Positions 45,630 through 57,426 of a stretch of DNA of 64,000 nt are shown piece by piece. Where the stretch lies: positions 45,709,517-45,773,516 of the forward strand of contig NC_081411.1 of assembly GCF_030272615.1 (NCBI RefSeq). The letters run 5' to 3'. The translations under genes and the position numbers were made by a program. Each line of letters begins with the position of its first letter. The first letter of the stretch is position 1. The notes beneath the pieces were generated by a model. The model was not told the DNA's origin. It saw only the letters and a list, made by a program, of their open reading frames with translations, and did no database searches. The DNA is from Cryptomeria japonica. Lineage: Eukaryota > Streptophyta > Pinopsida > Cupressales > Cupressaceae.

Positions 45630-45848
45630 AGCCTAGAGACTGGCAACCTTTAATTTCTGCCAACTCATTTGCAGCACTCAATAGAAAGGCAGTCGGTTCT
45701 CAAGACAAATATGTCCGGATTTCTGATGGAATAAAAATGTATATTATCGGGCTCATACGATGCAAATCTGGTGATTTTAACCTAACCAGCTTCGAGAGCC
45801 ATGCAACATGAAATAATCCTTGTCACTAAAATTGAAGTTATTATGACT

Positions 45849-45953
45849 AAGTGTGATTAAGAGAGGAGAGGTCGCTGTCTTTGACAGTATTTGTCGATCA
45901 CGTAAGAGGTGCAATTAGATGTGCTCAGAGCGGCCTTTAACACCGCGTGACAG
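45849..45953 (-). promoter_or_regulatory. Conserved distal upstream element, U4
   Basis: The best preserved copy. It contains an inverted CTGTCTTTGACAG, TCACGTAAG, GTGCAATTAGATGTGCTCAG and ACACCGCGTGACAG. All CpGs are retained, unlike the promoter-only U5 copy. Confidence 0.5.
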
Positions 45954-46299
45954 TAGCTATACGTACGTACATCTCTTTTTCTGTCGAAGAAATATGATTT
46001 CGACTTGCTACCTGTTTTTCTTTCAGCTTTATAAAACAAGAGATTTTAATTTTCTACCTATTTTCTTTTCGGCTCTTTTTCTTCGTAGTTTTCAATTATG
46101 TGATTGTTTTGTTCAGTATAAAAAATAATTTCAATGTGTTTTTTATAAAGAGCTGTAAGTGAAGTATTTAGATTTGATCATCTCAAGTGATTAGTCTTCC
46201 ACACATATATAAAGCACCCAAGGTTTTGATTTTGGTTTTTTTTTCTTACATTCTAATAAATATTATTTATTTAATAATATCAAGATAAAAATAGTACAA

Positions 46300-46965
46300 T
46301 ATTCAAGTAAAAGCGAAGAGTGTTAGAGAGACACATTTACATAGTTTAATTACATAAAGTCCAAACAAAAGACTAAGTTCAATCAAAGCATGAGAAGCTA
46401 CTATGTTTCCAAAAGAAGGGGACATTCACCATCTAGTTTTCCCCAAACATTACAAATGTTGACATAATCATTTGACTCCAACATAATGATTGCACCTTCT
46501 TTTTCAAAAAGGTTCTCTACAAGCTACTAAGAGGAGAATTGACAAATAGCTAGAGCTAGTCAAGGGATCTTGTCTAATTCAACCAACAAAAATACCTCCT
46601 CTCATACCAAAAGAGGAAGACGAATCTCTTCCCAAAACTGCTGGTTGTGATTGTACCTTGAAGACTAGTTAAATCCACTCTTATGCCCACATTAAGGATA
46701 GGATGGTTACAAAGGACTCTAGCAATACTATAGGGGGTATTCCCCCAATGATATAATAGCTCCTAGATGAGAAACCTCAAATACAAATTTATGAGGGTCC
46801 ATTTGGATCCACATAAGAACATTAGAATAGATCATGGCTTTATAGTAAAGATACAAAATTGTGTAACACGTTTGGCCTTCATGTCAAATGCACCAAGAAA
46901 AGTAGGCTAATTTAGGTACCATAATTGCCTTCTAGATATACTCTAATTTGTGATGTCATGCCCAA
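46300..46965. repeat. Conserved block D, U4 copy
   Basis: Paralog of 9990-10630. Coding-like minus-strand stretches are broken at the same and at additional places. Confidence 0.5.
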
Positions 46966-46967
46966 AA

Positions 46968-47239
46968 AAAACATCAGCATTATTGCTAATTTTGCATCTT
47001 TGTGGCCAGATCCAAATCCAGAGAATTGTCCTCTTCACCTTTAATTGCGGGATATGCGTCTGGATATGTACCTAGATATGCACCTACGATTTCTGCTTTT
47101 GATGCACCTAGACTTTGAACTGATAGCTTCGCAGAGGATAGGGCTTCAGGTATGACGGCCTTCGACGTTGCTTCATTCATCCCTGATCATTGAAGCCAGT
47201 GCCTATTGAATCAGGATTGGCGTGCGTGCCCATCCGTGC
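46968..47239 (-). pseudogene. Foreign insert with exon-like ORF of unknown origin
   Basis: U4 leaves the U2 alignment after GTGATGTCATGCCCAAAAA and rejoins it at TGTGTTGGCTTT. In between, about 270 bp replace about 340 bp of U2. The insert is richer in G+C than its surroundings. It holds a 64-codon minus frame (46986-47180) with ordinary protein composition: MNEATSKAVIPEALSSAKLS, then VQSLGASKAEIVGAYLG and a Glu/Asp-rich tail. Just upstream another frame reads ANPDSIGTGFNDQ. It looks like a piece of a normal gene carried in by a transposon or by filler DNA at a break repair. I do not recognise the parent gene. Confidence 0.5.
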
Positions 47240-47399
47240 ATGTGTTGGCTTTCAGAGCTTTAGGGATGCCTATCCCCAACCATTGATGTCTGCTTTTAGG
47301 GATCAAGCATCAAGGGTATGGAGTGCACATACCTCTATGTGCATACAATAACCTCAACCCTAGATAGGGGATGAACCACTTACTTACTACCCAAAGTGC

Positions 47400-50300
47400 A
47401 TTTAATGCACTCAAGTTCTATAAAGATGTCTAGTTTGAAGGAGTGTCAAGAACCCCTAATTTCTGTCAAAGATACTCAAAGGTATTTTTTTCCAGTGCCT
47501 TGGTAAGGATGTCTACAATATAATCCTTTGTAGGTATATATTCTGATGTGAATTCTTTCTTTGAAACTTTCTCTCTTTAGAAATTATTCCAAATAGATAT
47601 GTATTCATTCCTTGAGTGCGTTACTGGATTCTTTAAAATATAAATTGCACTTGTATTGTTACACATAGTAGAAATTGCCTCATCACACATCACCTTGATA
47701 TCTCTGAGAGTTTGCTTCATCCACATGACTTCAGTGCAAAAAAATACTATTGCAATATATTCTGCATGTGTAGTAGATAATGACACCAGATCCTACCTTT
47801 TTGTCAACCAAGAGACCAATCTATCACCCAAGAAAAGTGCACCACAACTTCAACTTCTTTTATCATCAGCACATATGACCCAATCAACATTTGCATATGC
47901 TTTCAAAGTGATATCGTCATTCTTCTTGTGCAAGAAACAAAATCAAGAGTCCCTCTCAAATATCTTAATATCCTTTTCAATGCTTGATCATGTGATTGCT
48001 ATGGACTAGGTTGATATTTGGCAACCAAATAGATAACATGCATAATATGTAGTCTTCAAATAATCAAATATAATAATCCTCCAATCATAGGCCTGTACTA
48101 TTTCAAAAAAACTTCTAGAGATCCATCATCCTTACTTAGCTTGCAACTAGTGGTCATAAGGGTTCCAATTGGTTTATAATTCTCCATACCAAATTTCTTT
48201 AGCATCTACTTGATATACTTGATCTAAAAATTGAAAATACCATATTCTAATTGAGTCACTTCAAGACCAAGCAAAAATGATAATTCACCAATCATTGACA
48301 TCTCAAATTCTTTATGCATTTCTTCAAGAATCTCTTACAAACACTATCATCTCCTCCAAAAATAATATCATCAACAATACACTACAACTACTAACAATTT
48401 ATCACCTTTAACTTAAAAATAAAGATTATTATTTATTGTACCTTTCTTAAAATTATGTTGTGACAAATAGTTATCCAACCTTCATACTAGCCTCTATGAG
48501 CTTGCTTGTGTCCATAGAGTGCCTTCTTAAGTTTGCAAATCATATCTATATCTTTTGTCAACCGAAACCTATATGGTTAATCAATATACACCTCTTCTTC
48601 TAGTTCTACATTCAAGAATGTTGACTTTACATCAATCTGATATACCCTAATGTTCTTATATGTAGCATATTCAAGAAACATCCTTATAGCTTCCATCCTA
48701 GCTACTAGAATAGAAAGTCTCCTTCAAGTCTATAACTTCAACTTGTGAAAAACCTTTACAAGCTAGTCATGCCTTGTTTCTTGTGACTTCTCCATCTTTA
48801 TTCAAGTTATTTTGGAGAACCTACTTTTTTCCTAGATCACATTGTTGTCGATTGATCAAGGTACGAATTCCCATGTCTAATTCTTTTCTATCTGATTTAG
48901 ATACTCTTCAATTTCTTCCATCCAACCTTAATCCTTCTTATCTTCTACAAAAAAAAAAATTCTCCACCTAAGATAGGAAACAAAAGTTTGCTTCTTCATT
49001 AGTCTTGACAAGTCTTCTTCTTGTCTGAAATTATGTCTTTGTCTCCAATGATCTGATCTTATGAGTGGCTCTTCCACACATAATTTTTAGGTCTCTTAGG
49101 TGCTTGTTTAGGTTCCTTCTCTTCTACATTTGTCTCTTATTTGTCTTTCATAACTTGTTTCCTTTCTACAATAACAAGGAAATCTTCTATCTCATCCTCG
49201 GGCTCAAGTCCAACATGATTCAATTCGTCAACTAATTTGGCATTCATACTCTCTACAATCTTATTTAGCCTTTTGTTGTAAGATTGGTAAGTCTTGCTCT
49301 TTGTAGAGTGTCCCAAGAATATTCCTTCCTCTGATCTTGCCTCAAACTTTCCCAAATCCTCTTCATCTCTTGTTATATTGAACTTGTTTCCAAATATTTT
49401 AAAATACTTGATAGTAGTTGATCTTTTATGTCATATCTCATAAAGATGTCTTTGTGTGATTCACTTTTACATGTACCGGATTAAGAATATATACAACATT
49501 ATGCATAGAATATTTCTAATATACATTAGGTAAGTTAGCATATTTCAACATAGTTATAGACATTTGTACAACAATCTTATTCTTTATTTGGACTCATCCA
49601 TTCTACTAAGGAGTAGTAGGTGTAGATAATTGCCCTTTAATACCATATTCTTCACAAAATTTATCATAATTCATTTAATGTAAAATCTCCTCGTCTATCA
49701 GACCACAAACGCTTTATTTTAGCATCAATTTTACTCCCAATCATAGATTTGAATACCTTAAATCTATCAAATGATCTAGAATTTTGTTTTAATAAAGTAA
49801 CCCATATTTTGATCTCACATTCAAACCCACAAAATATGACCTTGTAGCCTTTACTACACATCAGAATAACACTAAAAATATTATGCCTCAAACCTTTAAC
49901 ATAGTAAAAATCATTTGTCTTATACTTGCCATCAATGGTTATGATTCCTTTACCACAAATAGGTATGACCTCATCACCATCAAACTTTACTGATCCACCA
50001 CCAGTCTTTTAAAAGTTTATGAACTTTTTCTATCACCTGTCATATGATTTGAGCATCCAAAATCAATTATCCAAGCTTTAGGTACCACTTTTGTATGTAG
50101 TGCAGTCTTCATAGTTATTGATTTTTCACTCTTATTTTCATCATGTGTAATACCAGACCTTTCAATATCCTTTTATTCTATGGATAAAAACAACAATTCT
50201 TCATTTGAGTCATCACCAACTTTATCTTCAGTGGATTAGGTATACACTGAACAAAAACTCTTTTTCAAATTATCTTTATCATCTACTCTTTTGTTTTTGT

Positions 50301-51220
50301 CATCTCTCCTATAATTATCTTTTCTCTTGTTATCATCATCTGATAGCTTATAGTTGTCCTCCTCAAATGTACATGTAAAACCATAATGACCAATTCTTCC
50401 ACAATTAAAGCATTTAAAGGGAAACTTACCTTTTTATTTATTGGATCCTTTCTTCAATCTTCTTACAAAGTTTTCTCCCACTCCATCCATGTCATTGCTT
50501 GTTTCATATTCATCTTCATTATTTATGCTAACTTTGAGTGTTTCTTCTTCTCATTGTGTTTCTCACTAAGTTCTAAAGTTTTAAAGGGATAGAGTGATTG
50601 ATAGAGCTGACCCAAAGTATATTTATTCATGTCATGACTTTCTTCCTTGGAATACTTCTTATGATTATAGCACTTAGCCAGTGTTCTCATCACTTTTGTC
50701 ACAACTACACTTTCTTTTATTTTTCCACCAATATTGGTAATTGTATTGACCATCTTCTTAACTTAGTGGTGGTAACCTTAAATGTTATCACCTTCAAACA
50801 TTCTTGGTATCTCAAATCTATGATTTATATTTTTCATTTTGACTTGCTTGATGTTCTAATATCCTTAATAAATGTTTCTTAATTTATCCAAAATTTACTT
50901 TACACTTGTGCATCCATTGATCTTAAAAAATAATTGATTTAGTCAAAATAATAACAAGTATATTGCTTTCCTTGGTATTATTTTCATGTTTCTTGATCTC
51001 ATCCATAGTAGTAGGACCACTATTTGGATCAATATAAATAGTTTTCATAATGTCCGATATTCCAAGCGACAAATAATTCAAATGATATTCCATCTATGAC
51101 TTCAAAGAAGAGTAATTTGTGCTATGAAACATTGGTAACTTGAAATAGATGTCTTGCACCATCCTGAACCTTCCTTAAGAAGTTAAGATTATATTAGAGG
51201 AGCCATTCTTTGATATCAAT
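47400..51220 (-). pseudogene. Ty1/copia relic of U4 (gag to RNase H, 3' LTR missing)
   Basis: On the minus strand, in order: PBS (about 51208-51219, TTGATATCAAAG, like the initiator-Met-tRNA site TGGTATCAGAGC); gag; a good CCHC knuckle at about 50367-50423 (CFNCGRIGHYGFTC); integrase parts (49664-49891, 49137-49355 with EGIFLGHSTKSKTYQSYN); RT (about 48000-49000); RNase H (47577-47786, STTHAEYIAIVFFCTEVMWM and CNNTSAIYILKNPVTHSRN). Many stops and frameshifts. The sequence left of 47400 does not match the LTR at 51221, so no 3' LTR is seen. Confidence 0.8.
50367..50423 (-). other. Copia gag CCHC zinc knuckle (U4)
   Basis: CFNCGRIGHYGFTC fits Cx2Cx4Hx4C exactly, the RNA-binding knuckle of gag. 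It survives in an otherwise broken gag. Confidence 0.8.
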
Positions 51221-51850
51221 TGTTAACGCACCACAAGACTAAAAGTGGGGATGAACTGGTTTGAACCTTAAAACAACTTAGTTATAACCCTTTAAACTTC
51301 AAATCACAATTAACTTATCTTTGTAAGTATGAACATAAAACCATAAAGAATAACACAAACAAGAACACCAAATTTATTTGGAAATCCCAAGAAGGCAAAA
51401 ACCACAGTGAGAATCACTCTCACAATTTGAATAACTAATTACAAAGTTTTATGCTCAAGGCTAAGGAGCTCACTCGATCTCATTGAACTTGTAGGACTAA
51501 GGCGCACAACCTTAGGGCAAGATATGAAGGACTTGTATTACCGAGGTGCAAAATACCAGGGCAAGATACAAAGAATGTATAGGATGCCAAATGACTCATT
51601 ATCTTATGGAAGGTATAGGGAAATAATGAATTGAGAGGAACAAAATCTCATAATCATGAAACTATCCTTGAACCACCATGTCAAGCAAAGAATATCATAA
51701 CAAACATATCTCATTATATTCACTATCTTAGTACATTGTCACACTAAAGATATGATTATCAAAGCTCATCACAAACATAAATTCACACTTCTCATTCTTC
51801 ACTTGTGCTTGCATATCATTCACATTCAATTCACAACAATCATCTACACA
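51221..51850 (-). repeat. 5' LTR of the U4 copia relic
   Basis: In plus coordinates it starts TGTTAACGCACC directly beside the primer site and ends ...CTACACA, so it has TG...CA ends at about 630 bp. The right edge is inferred from the TG/CA rule and from homology to the U5 promoter starting only about 18 bp later. Confidence 0.6.
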
Positions 51851-51867
51851 ATTTAAAGATCCGTGTT

Positions 51868-52240
51868 TCTATTTATGCAAGGTGGACCTCATATATAATA
51901 TCCTAAAAAGTGGAAACCTTTAATTTATGCCAACTCATTTGCATGAATGAATAATGTGACGGTTGATTCTCATACGATACAAATTTGGTTATTTTAACCT
52001 AACGATCTTCAAGAGCCATGTAACATGAAGTAATCCTTATCATTAAAATTTAAGTTACTATGAGTAAATGTGATTGAGAGAGGAGAGATCATTGTATTTG
52101 AAATTTTTTGTCAATCACATAGGAGGTGCAATTGGATGTGCTTAGAGAGGCCTTTAACATCACATGACAATTGTTATATTCACGTACATCTTAGGTTATG
52201 TCATGGAACTAAATGTTCAAAGTTTTGCAGAAGAGAGTTT
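51868..52240 (-). promoter_or_regulatory. Promoter-only relic of peptide gene, U5
   Basis: The TATA box (51890-51899), the CCAACTCATTTGCA region and the distal element (52071-52170) align with U2/U4, but the coding sequence is absent. Where the leader and CDS should be, there is the copia LTR. The CpG sites of the distal element have changed to CA or TG (CACGTAAG to CACATAGG, CCGCGTGACA to TCACATGACA). That is as expected from decay of methylated DNA without selection. Confidence 0.65.
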
Positions 52241-52569
52241 TTTTCAATCGTAGTAGTATGATTTCAACTTGCTACCTATTTTTCTCTCAGCTATATAAAA
52301 AGGATAATTTTGATTGGCTACCTTTTTTATTTTTTCTAGTTTTCATTTATGTAATTGCTTTATTCAATATAAAAAATATTCTTTATTTTTCTTTACATCA
52401 AGAGTTATAAGTGAATTATTTAGATGTGTTCTCACAAAAATGATTCAACTAATTAGTCTTTCCACACATACATAAAGCACCCAAAGTTTTTGTTATTTTT
52501 TTGTTTTTAATAAATATTATCTAGTTAATTTATCAAGATAAAAATAGTACAATATTCAAGTAAAAGGGG

Positions 52570-53205
52570 ACAGTGTTAGGGAGGAACATTTACATATTTT
52601 AATTACACAAAGTCCAAATAAATGACTAATCTCAATCAAAGTGTGAGAATCTATTATGATTCCATAAGAAGGGGTCATTCATCATCTAGATTTCACCAAA
52701 CATTACCAATGTCAACATAATCATTTGACTCCAAGCTAGTGAGTGCACCTTCTTTTTCAAGATGGGTTTCCATATAGAGAATTGAGGGATAGCTAGAGCT
52801 AGTCAAGGGAACTTGTCTAATTCAACCAACAAAAATACCTCCTCTCCCACAAAAAGAGGAAGAGGAATATACTCTTAAACACTATTGGTTGTGATTGTAC
52901 CTTGAAGACTAGATATATCCACTCTTATGCCCACTTTTAGAAGATGATGGTTACAAAGGAATCTAGCAATAGTATAAGGCATACTCCCCCAATAATATAA
53001 TAGCTGCTAGATGAGAAACCTCAAATGCAAATTTATGATGGTCCATTTGGATCCACATAAGAACATTAGAATAGATCATGGATTTATAGTAAAGATACAA
53101 AATTGTGTCACACTTTTGGTCTTGATATCAAATACACCAAGTAAAGTAGGCTAATATAGGTGTCATAATTCCATTCTAAATATACGAGATTTTTTTATGC
53201 CAAGT
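52570..53205. repeat. Conserved block D, U5 copy
   Basis: Paralog of 9990-10630. 53205-53740 continues the unit (pyrimidine-rich stretch, then sequence before the copia tail) without a gene. Confidence 0.5.
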
Positions 53206-53739
53206 CCCAAAAAAAGATTAAAATCAATAATATAGATTAATTTGATTTGGTATAGAAAGATGAGGGAAAGGCGCCGTTAAATGTTAAGAAATCTTTAATT
53301 ATGAAAAAGTATATTTATGTACTTGTTGTACCTTTACAACTCACTTCCTATTTTGTCAATCAATAAGGTTGTGACCCCCTTTTCCTCTTTTGGCCTTGCC
53401 CTTTTCCTTCCTTTACTTTCCTTTCTTTCTTTCTTTCCTTCTTTATCTCCACTTTTAATTGTTTCTTCTATCCCATTTCAAGCATTTGAGGATTTAGGTT
53501 ACTTATTGATTGTTCCCTTCTAGGAGCCAGGTAACCTTGATGCCCAACCCTCGAGCATTTCTTTTGTGCTGGCTATTCGAGATTGAGGGATTCCTATCCC
53601 CAACCATTGATGCCTCCTTATAAGGATTGAGCATCAGGGGTACCAAGTGCACGTACCTTTATGTTCATTCAATACCCCTGACCCTTGATATGGGCTGGCC
53701 ACCCTACCTACAACCCAAAGTGCATTTAGTGCACTCGAG

Positions 53740-55745
53740 TTCTATAAAGATGTCTAGTTTTAAGGAGAAAGGACCTATAATTTCCATCAAAGATAGTCAA
53801 AGGTATTTTTTTCTAGTGCCTTGGAGAATATGTAGATGTAATCTGATCATTTGTAGGTACATATTCCAATCTGACTTCTTTCTCTGTAACCTTTTCTCTT
53901 TAGAAATTATGTTGAATATATATGAGTTTATTCCTTGAATGCATTACTAGATTCTTTAAAATATTAATTACACTTGTATTGTCACACATAAGAAGAATTT
54001 CCTCATCATAGATCACGTTGATATCTTTGAGATTTGGTTTCATCCACATGATGTGAGTGCAACAAGAGGCTATTACAATATATTTTACATCTCCAATAGA
54101 TAATAGAACTGAATCATATTTTTTCCAACCAAGAGACCAATCTATCTCCCAACAAAAGTGTAACACCACTCGTATTTCTTCTGTCATCAACATATTGAGC
54201 CCAATCAACATATGTGTATTCTTTTAGAGTGAAATCATCATTCTTCTTATACAATAAATAAAAATTAGGAGTCCTTCTTAAATATCTAAATATCCTCTTC
54301 ACTCCTTGATCATATCATTATTTTGGGCTAGCTGATATCGGGGAACCAAATAGACAACATGCATAATATCTAGTCTTGACACACTCATATATAATAATCC
54401 TCCAATCATAGACTTGTAGTATTCCTAACCAACATCAAGAGATCCATCATCCTTACTTAGCCTTCGAAAGTCATAGGGGTTCTAATTAGTTTATAGTTCT
54501 CCATACCAAACTTCTTTAGCATCTCCCTGATATACTTTGTCTAAGAAATGAAAATAGCATCTTCTAATCAAGTGACTTGAAGTCCAAGGAAAAAGGATAA
54601 TTCAACAATCATTGACATATCAAATATTTTATGCATTTATTTTGAAAATCTCTTATAGACACTATGACATCATCAACATACACAACAAATATTAATAGTT
54701 TACCACCTTTTAGTTAAAAATAAAGATTTTTATCTATTTTACCTTTCTTGAAGTTATGTTGTGACAAAAACATATCCAACTTTCATACCAGGCTCTAGGA
54801 GATTTCTTGAGACCATAGAGTGCCTTCTTGAGTTTGCAGACTATATCTAGACCTTTTAACAATTAAAACCCATCTAGTTGTTCAATATACACCTCTTCCT
54901 CTAGTTCTCCATTCAAGAATACTAACTTTACATCCATCTAATATACCTTAAAGTTCTTATATGTAGGATATTCAATAAACATCCTTATAGCTTCTATCCT
55001 AGCTACCAGAGAAAAAGTCTCCTTGAAGTCTATACCTTCAACTTGTGAATAAACTTTACAAGATAGTCTTTCCTTGTTCCTTGTGATTTATCTATCTTCA
55101 TTCAGGTTATTTACGAGGACCCACTTTGTTCCTATCACATTCTTTTCCATTGATCAAGGTACTGATTCCCATCTCTAATTCTTTTCTATTAGATTTAGAT
55201 ACTCTTTCATTGCTTTCATCCAACCTTCATCCTTGCTAGCTTATACAAAAGTTTTTTTCTTCATCTGAGATAGGAAACAAAAAATTTCTCATTCATTACT
55301 CTCAACAAGTCTTCTTGTCTAAAATTATTTGATTTTGTCTCCAATGATCTAGTCTAATGAATGGTTCTTCCACACATACTTTTCAGGTGTTTTAGGTGCT
55401 TCTTCAGGTTCTTTCTCTTCTACATTCATCTCTTCTTTGTATTTCATAACTTCCTTCTCTTCCATAAGAACAAGGGCATATTCTATCTCAACCCTAGGTT
55501 CAAGTTCAACATGATTCCATTCTTCACTTAATTTGATATTAATACTTTCTACAATCTTCTTCATCATTTTGTTGTAGCATTGGTGAGAATTGCTCTTTGC
55601 AGAGTATTCTAACAATATTTCGTCATCTAATGTTGCATGATTAAAATTTCCCCAACATTCTTCATCTCTTGTTATGTAGCACTTATTTCTATATATTCTA
55701 AAATATCTAACAATAGTTGATCATCCATGTCATATTGATGAATAA
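53740..55745 (-). pseudogene. Ty1/copia relic of U5, cut by Copia-A
   Basis: Same order as U4. RNase H: 53900-54211 with CDNTSVINILKNLVMHSRNK; 54114-54302 with RYLRRTPNFYLLYKKND and YVDWAQYVDDRRNTSG. RT: about 54350-55250. Integrase C-terminal part: 55349-55615. It stops where the Copia-A LTR begins, so Copia-A inserted into it. Confidence 0.75.
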
Positions 55746-55747
55746 TG

Positions 55748-57147
55748 ATGAACAATAGATACCCTAACTGGTACTTAGAGGGGGGGTGGGGTGAAGTACA
55801 TTCAAAAATTTCTTTGCAACTTATCAATTTAAAACAATGCTAACCGGTTGTCTTCATTACTAAACTTAACCATGGCAATATCGGTTAAACATAGTAAAAC
55901 CTCAGACAACATAAACCGGTAAAACTAAACCCTTTAGTTATATTCAATACTTAATAACTACTTCAGCAAAAAAAAAACATGCATGTGGTGTGTCAACAAT
56001 ACAATAACCATTAGCTCTGCATGCATAATCACTTAAACAAAAAAAATGCACAACTCATGACACACATATTTTTCACGTGGAAGCTTAAATGGGAAAAACC
56101 ACGGTGGGGATGAATACCTACAAGCTTGTTTTTGAACTCTTTTGAAGCTCGCTATGTTAGGATCCTAGTCCAGCTAAAGACTTTACAATAAGGTTCTGCT
56201 AAGAACTGATCTTGTTAAAGATCACCCAGTTAAGGGATCGCTATATACCCTGTTAAAGGTTACCTTGCTCGAGGATTTAAAGAACTCAATGAACTTGAGT
56301 CACCTGGTTAAAGGATTTACAGTAAGCTTGTTAAAGCTGCCTGACAAAGGGATTTTCCTTCTGTTGAAATGGTTAGAAGACAATAGGTAAAACTTTGATC
56401 TAATAACAACACTATATGCTAAGGAAGATCCTTTTTAGTCCCTCTACTCTGCAACCACACTCTATAGTTTTCTCTCTGGTCTAGCAAGTATCTTATCACT
56501 CGGATACACACACAATATTTTCCAACAACTTACAATAACAAACATCATCGACCTTATAGACAACAATTAGGTTGGTAGCATAAACCCTAAACCTTAAGCA
56601 TTTTAGGTTTACAATACAAGCGGTCCAATCCTGACCGTCCAAACACTTTGCATAGAGCAATACAATTTCAAACAGATCACTAGATAATCTGCATCATCCA
56701 TTCTTCACCGCACATAGAAATCAGTAACTCATCATGCTTTCTTCTCATACCGCTAAGAAGAATGTTCATTCCTGAGGTAGACATTTAATGCAACAAATAT
56801 TCACATGGAAGATCCTCAAGGAAATCCTTCACGTGCACAAGGCTGACGTGGTATCACGCTCTCATCTTCATCTCTTAGCTAACTCATCACAGAATATCAT
56901 CGGTTGCATCACACAAGCGAGATTGCCAAACTGGAAACCTTAGAGCTGAGACTACCAACCGATAGTCACACTTAGTGAAACCCAGACACCGGGTCATTGC
57001 ATCTCTTCATACGAGTTCACCAACTTCTTCCAATCCATATACCGGTTCACTTGCACTTATTGCCATCAATGACAACATACACTATCATCATATCATCATG
57101 TCAGTTCATCTTATGCCAACAAGATGTCGGTTCATCATATGCCAACA
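55748..57147 (-). repeat. 3' LTR of Copia-A
   Basis: The right edge is precise: on the minus strand a purine tract (AAAGGGGGAGAT) is followed by TGTTGGCATATGATGAACCG. The first 50 bp of the LTR are a direct repeat of TGTTGGCATA(T/A)GATGAAC(C/T)GACAT. The left edge (about 55748) is inferred from where the U5 copia relic breaks off; the preceding C-rich/pyrimidine tract (CCCCCCTCTAAGTACC) is typical near the end of copia LTRs. Length about 1.4 kb. The partner 5' LTR is not found to the right of gag. Confidence 0.7.
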
Positions 57148-57165
57148 ATCTCCCCCTTTGGCATT
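57148..57165 (-). other. Polypurine tract of Copia-A
   Basis: The minus strand reads ATGCCAAAGGGGGAGATTG, the standard plant copia tract just before the 3' LTR. Confidence 0.8.
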
Positions 57166-57426
57166 GATGACAATACTCAGTGTGGCATTACAACTATAAA
57201 CATCATAGACTAGTGTGTTCTACATCATCAGATATCTTCTCTCCATACATCAAATATCTTCTCCCCATACATCAGATATCTTCTCCCCCTTTGACAACAA
57301 TGCCAAAGTGGAGGCACAATCTTCCATTCTCCAATATGTTGCTCCCCCTATGGAGTAGCATCCATCAACACATCAATCCTAAAAGATTTGACACTGTAGT
57401 ACCTGACTGATGTAGAGCACACAACT

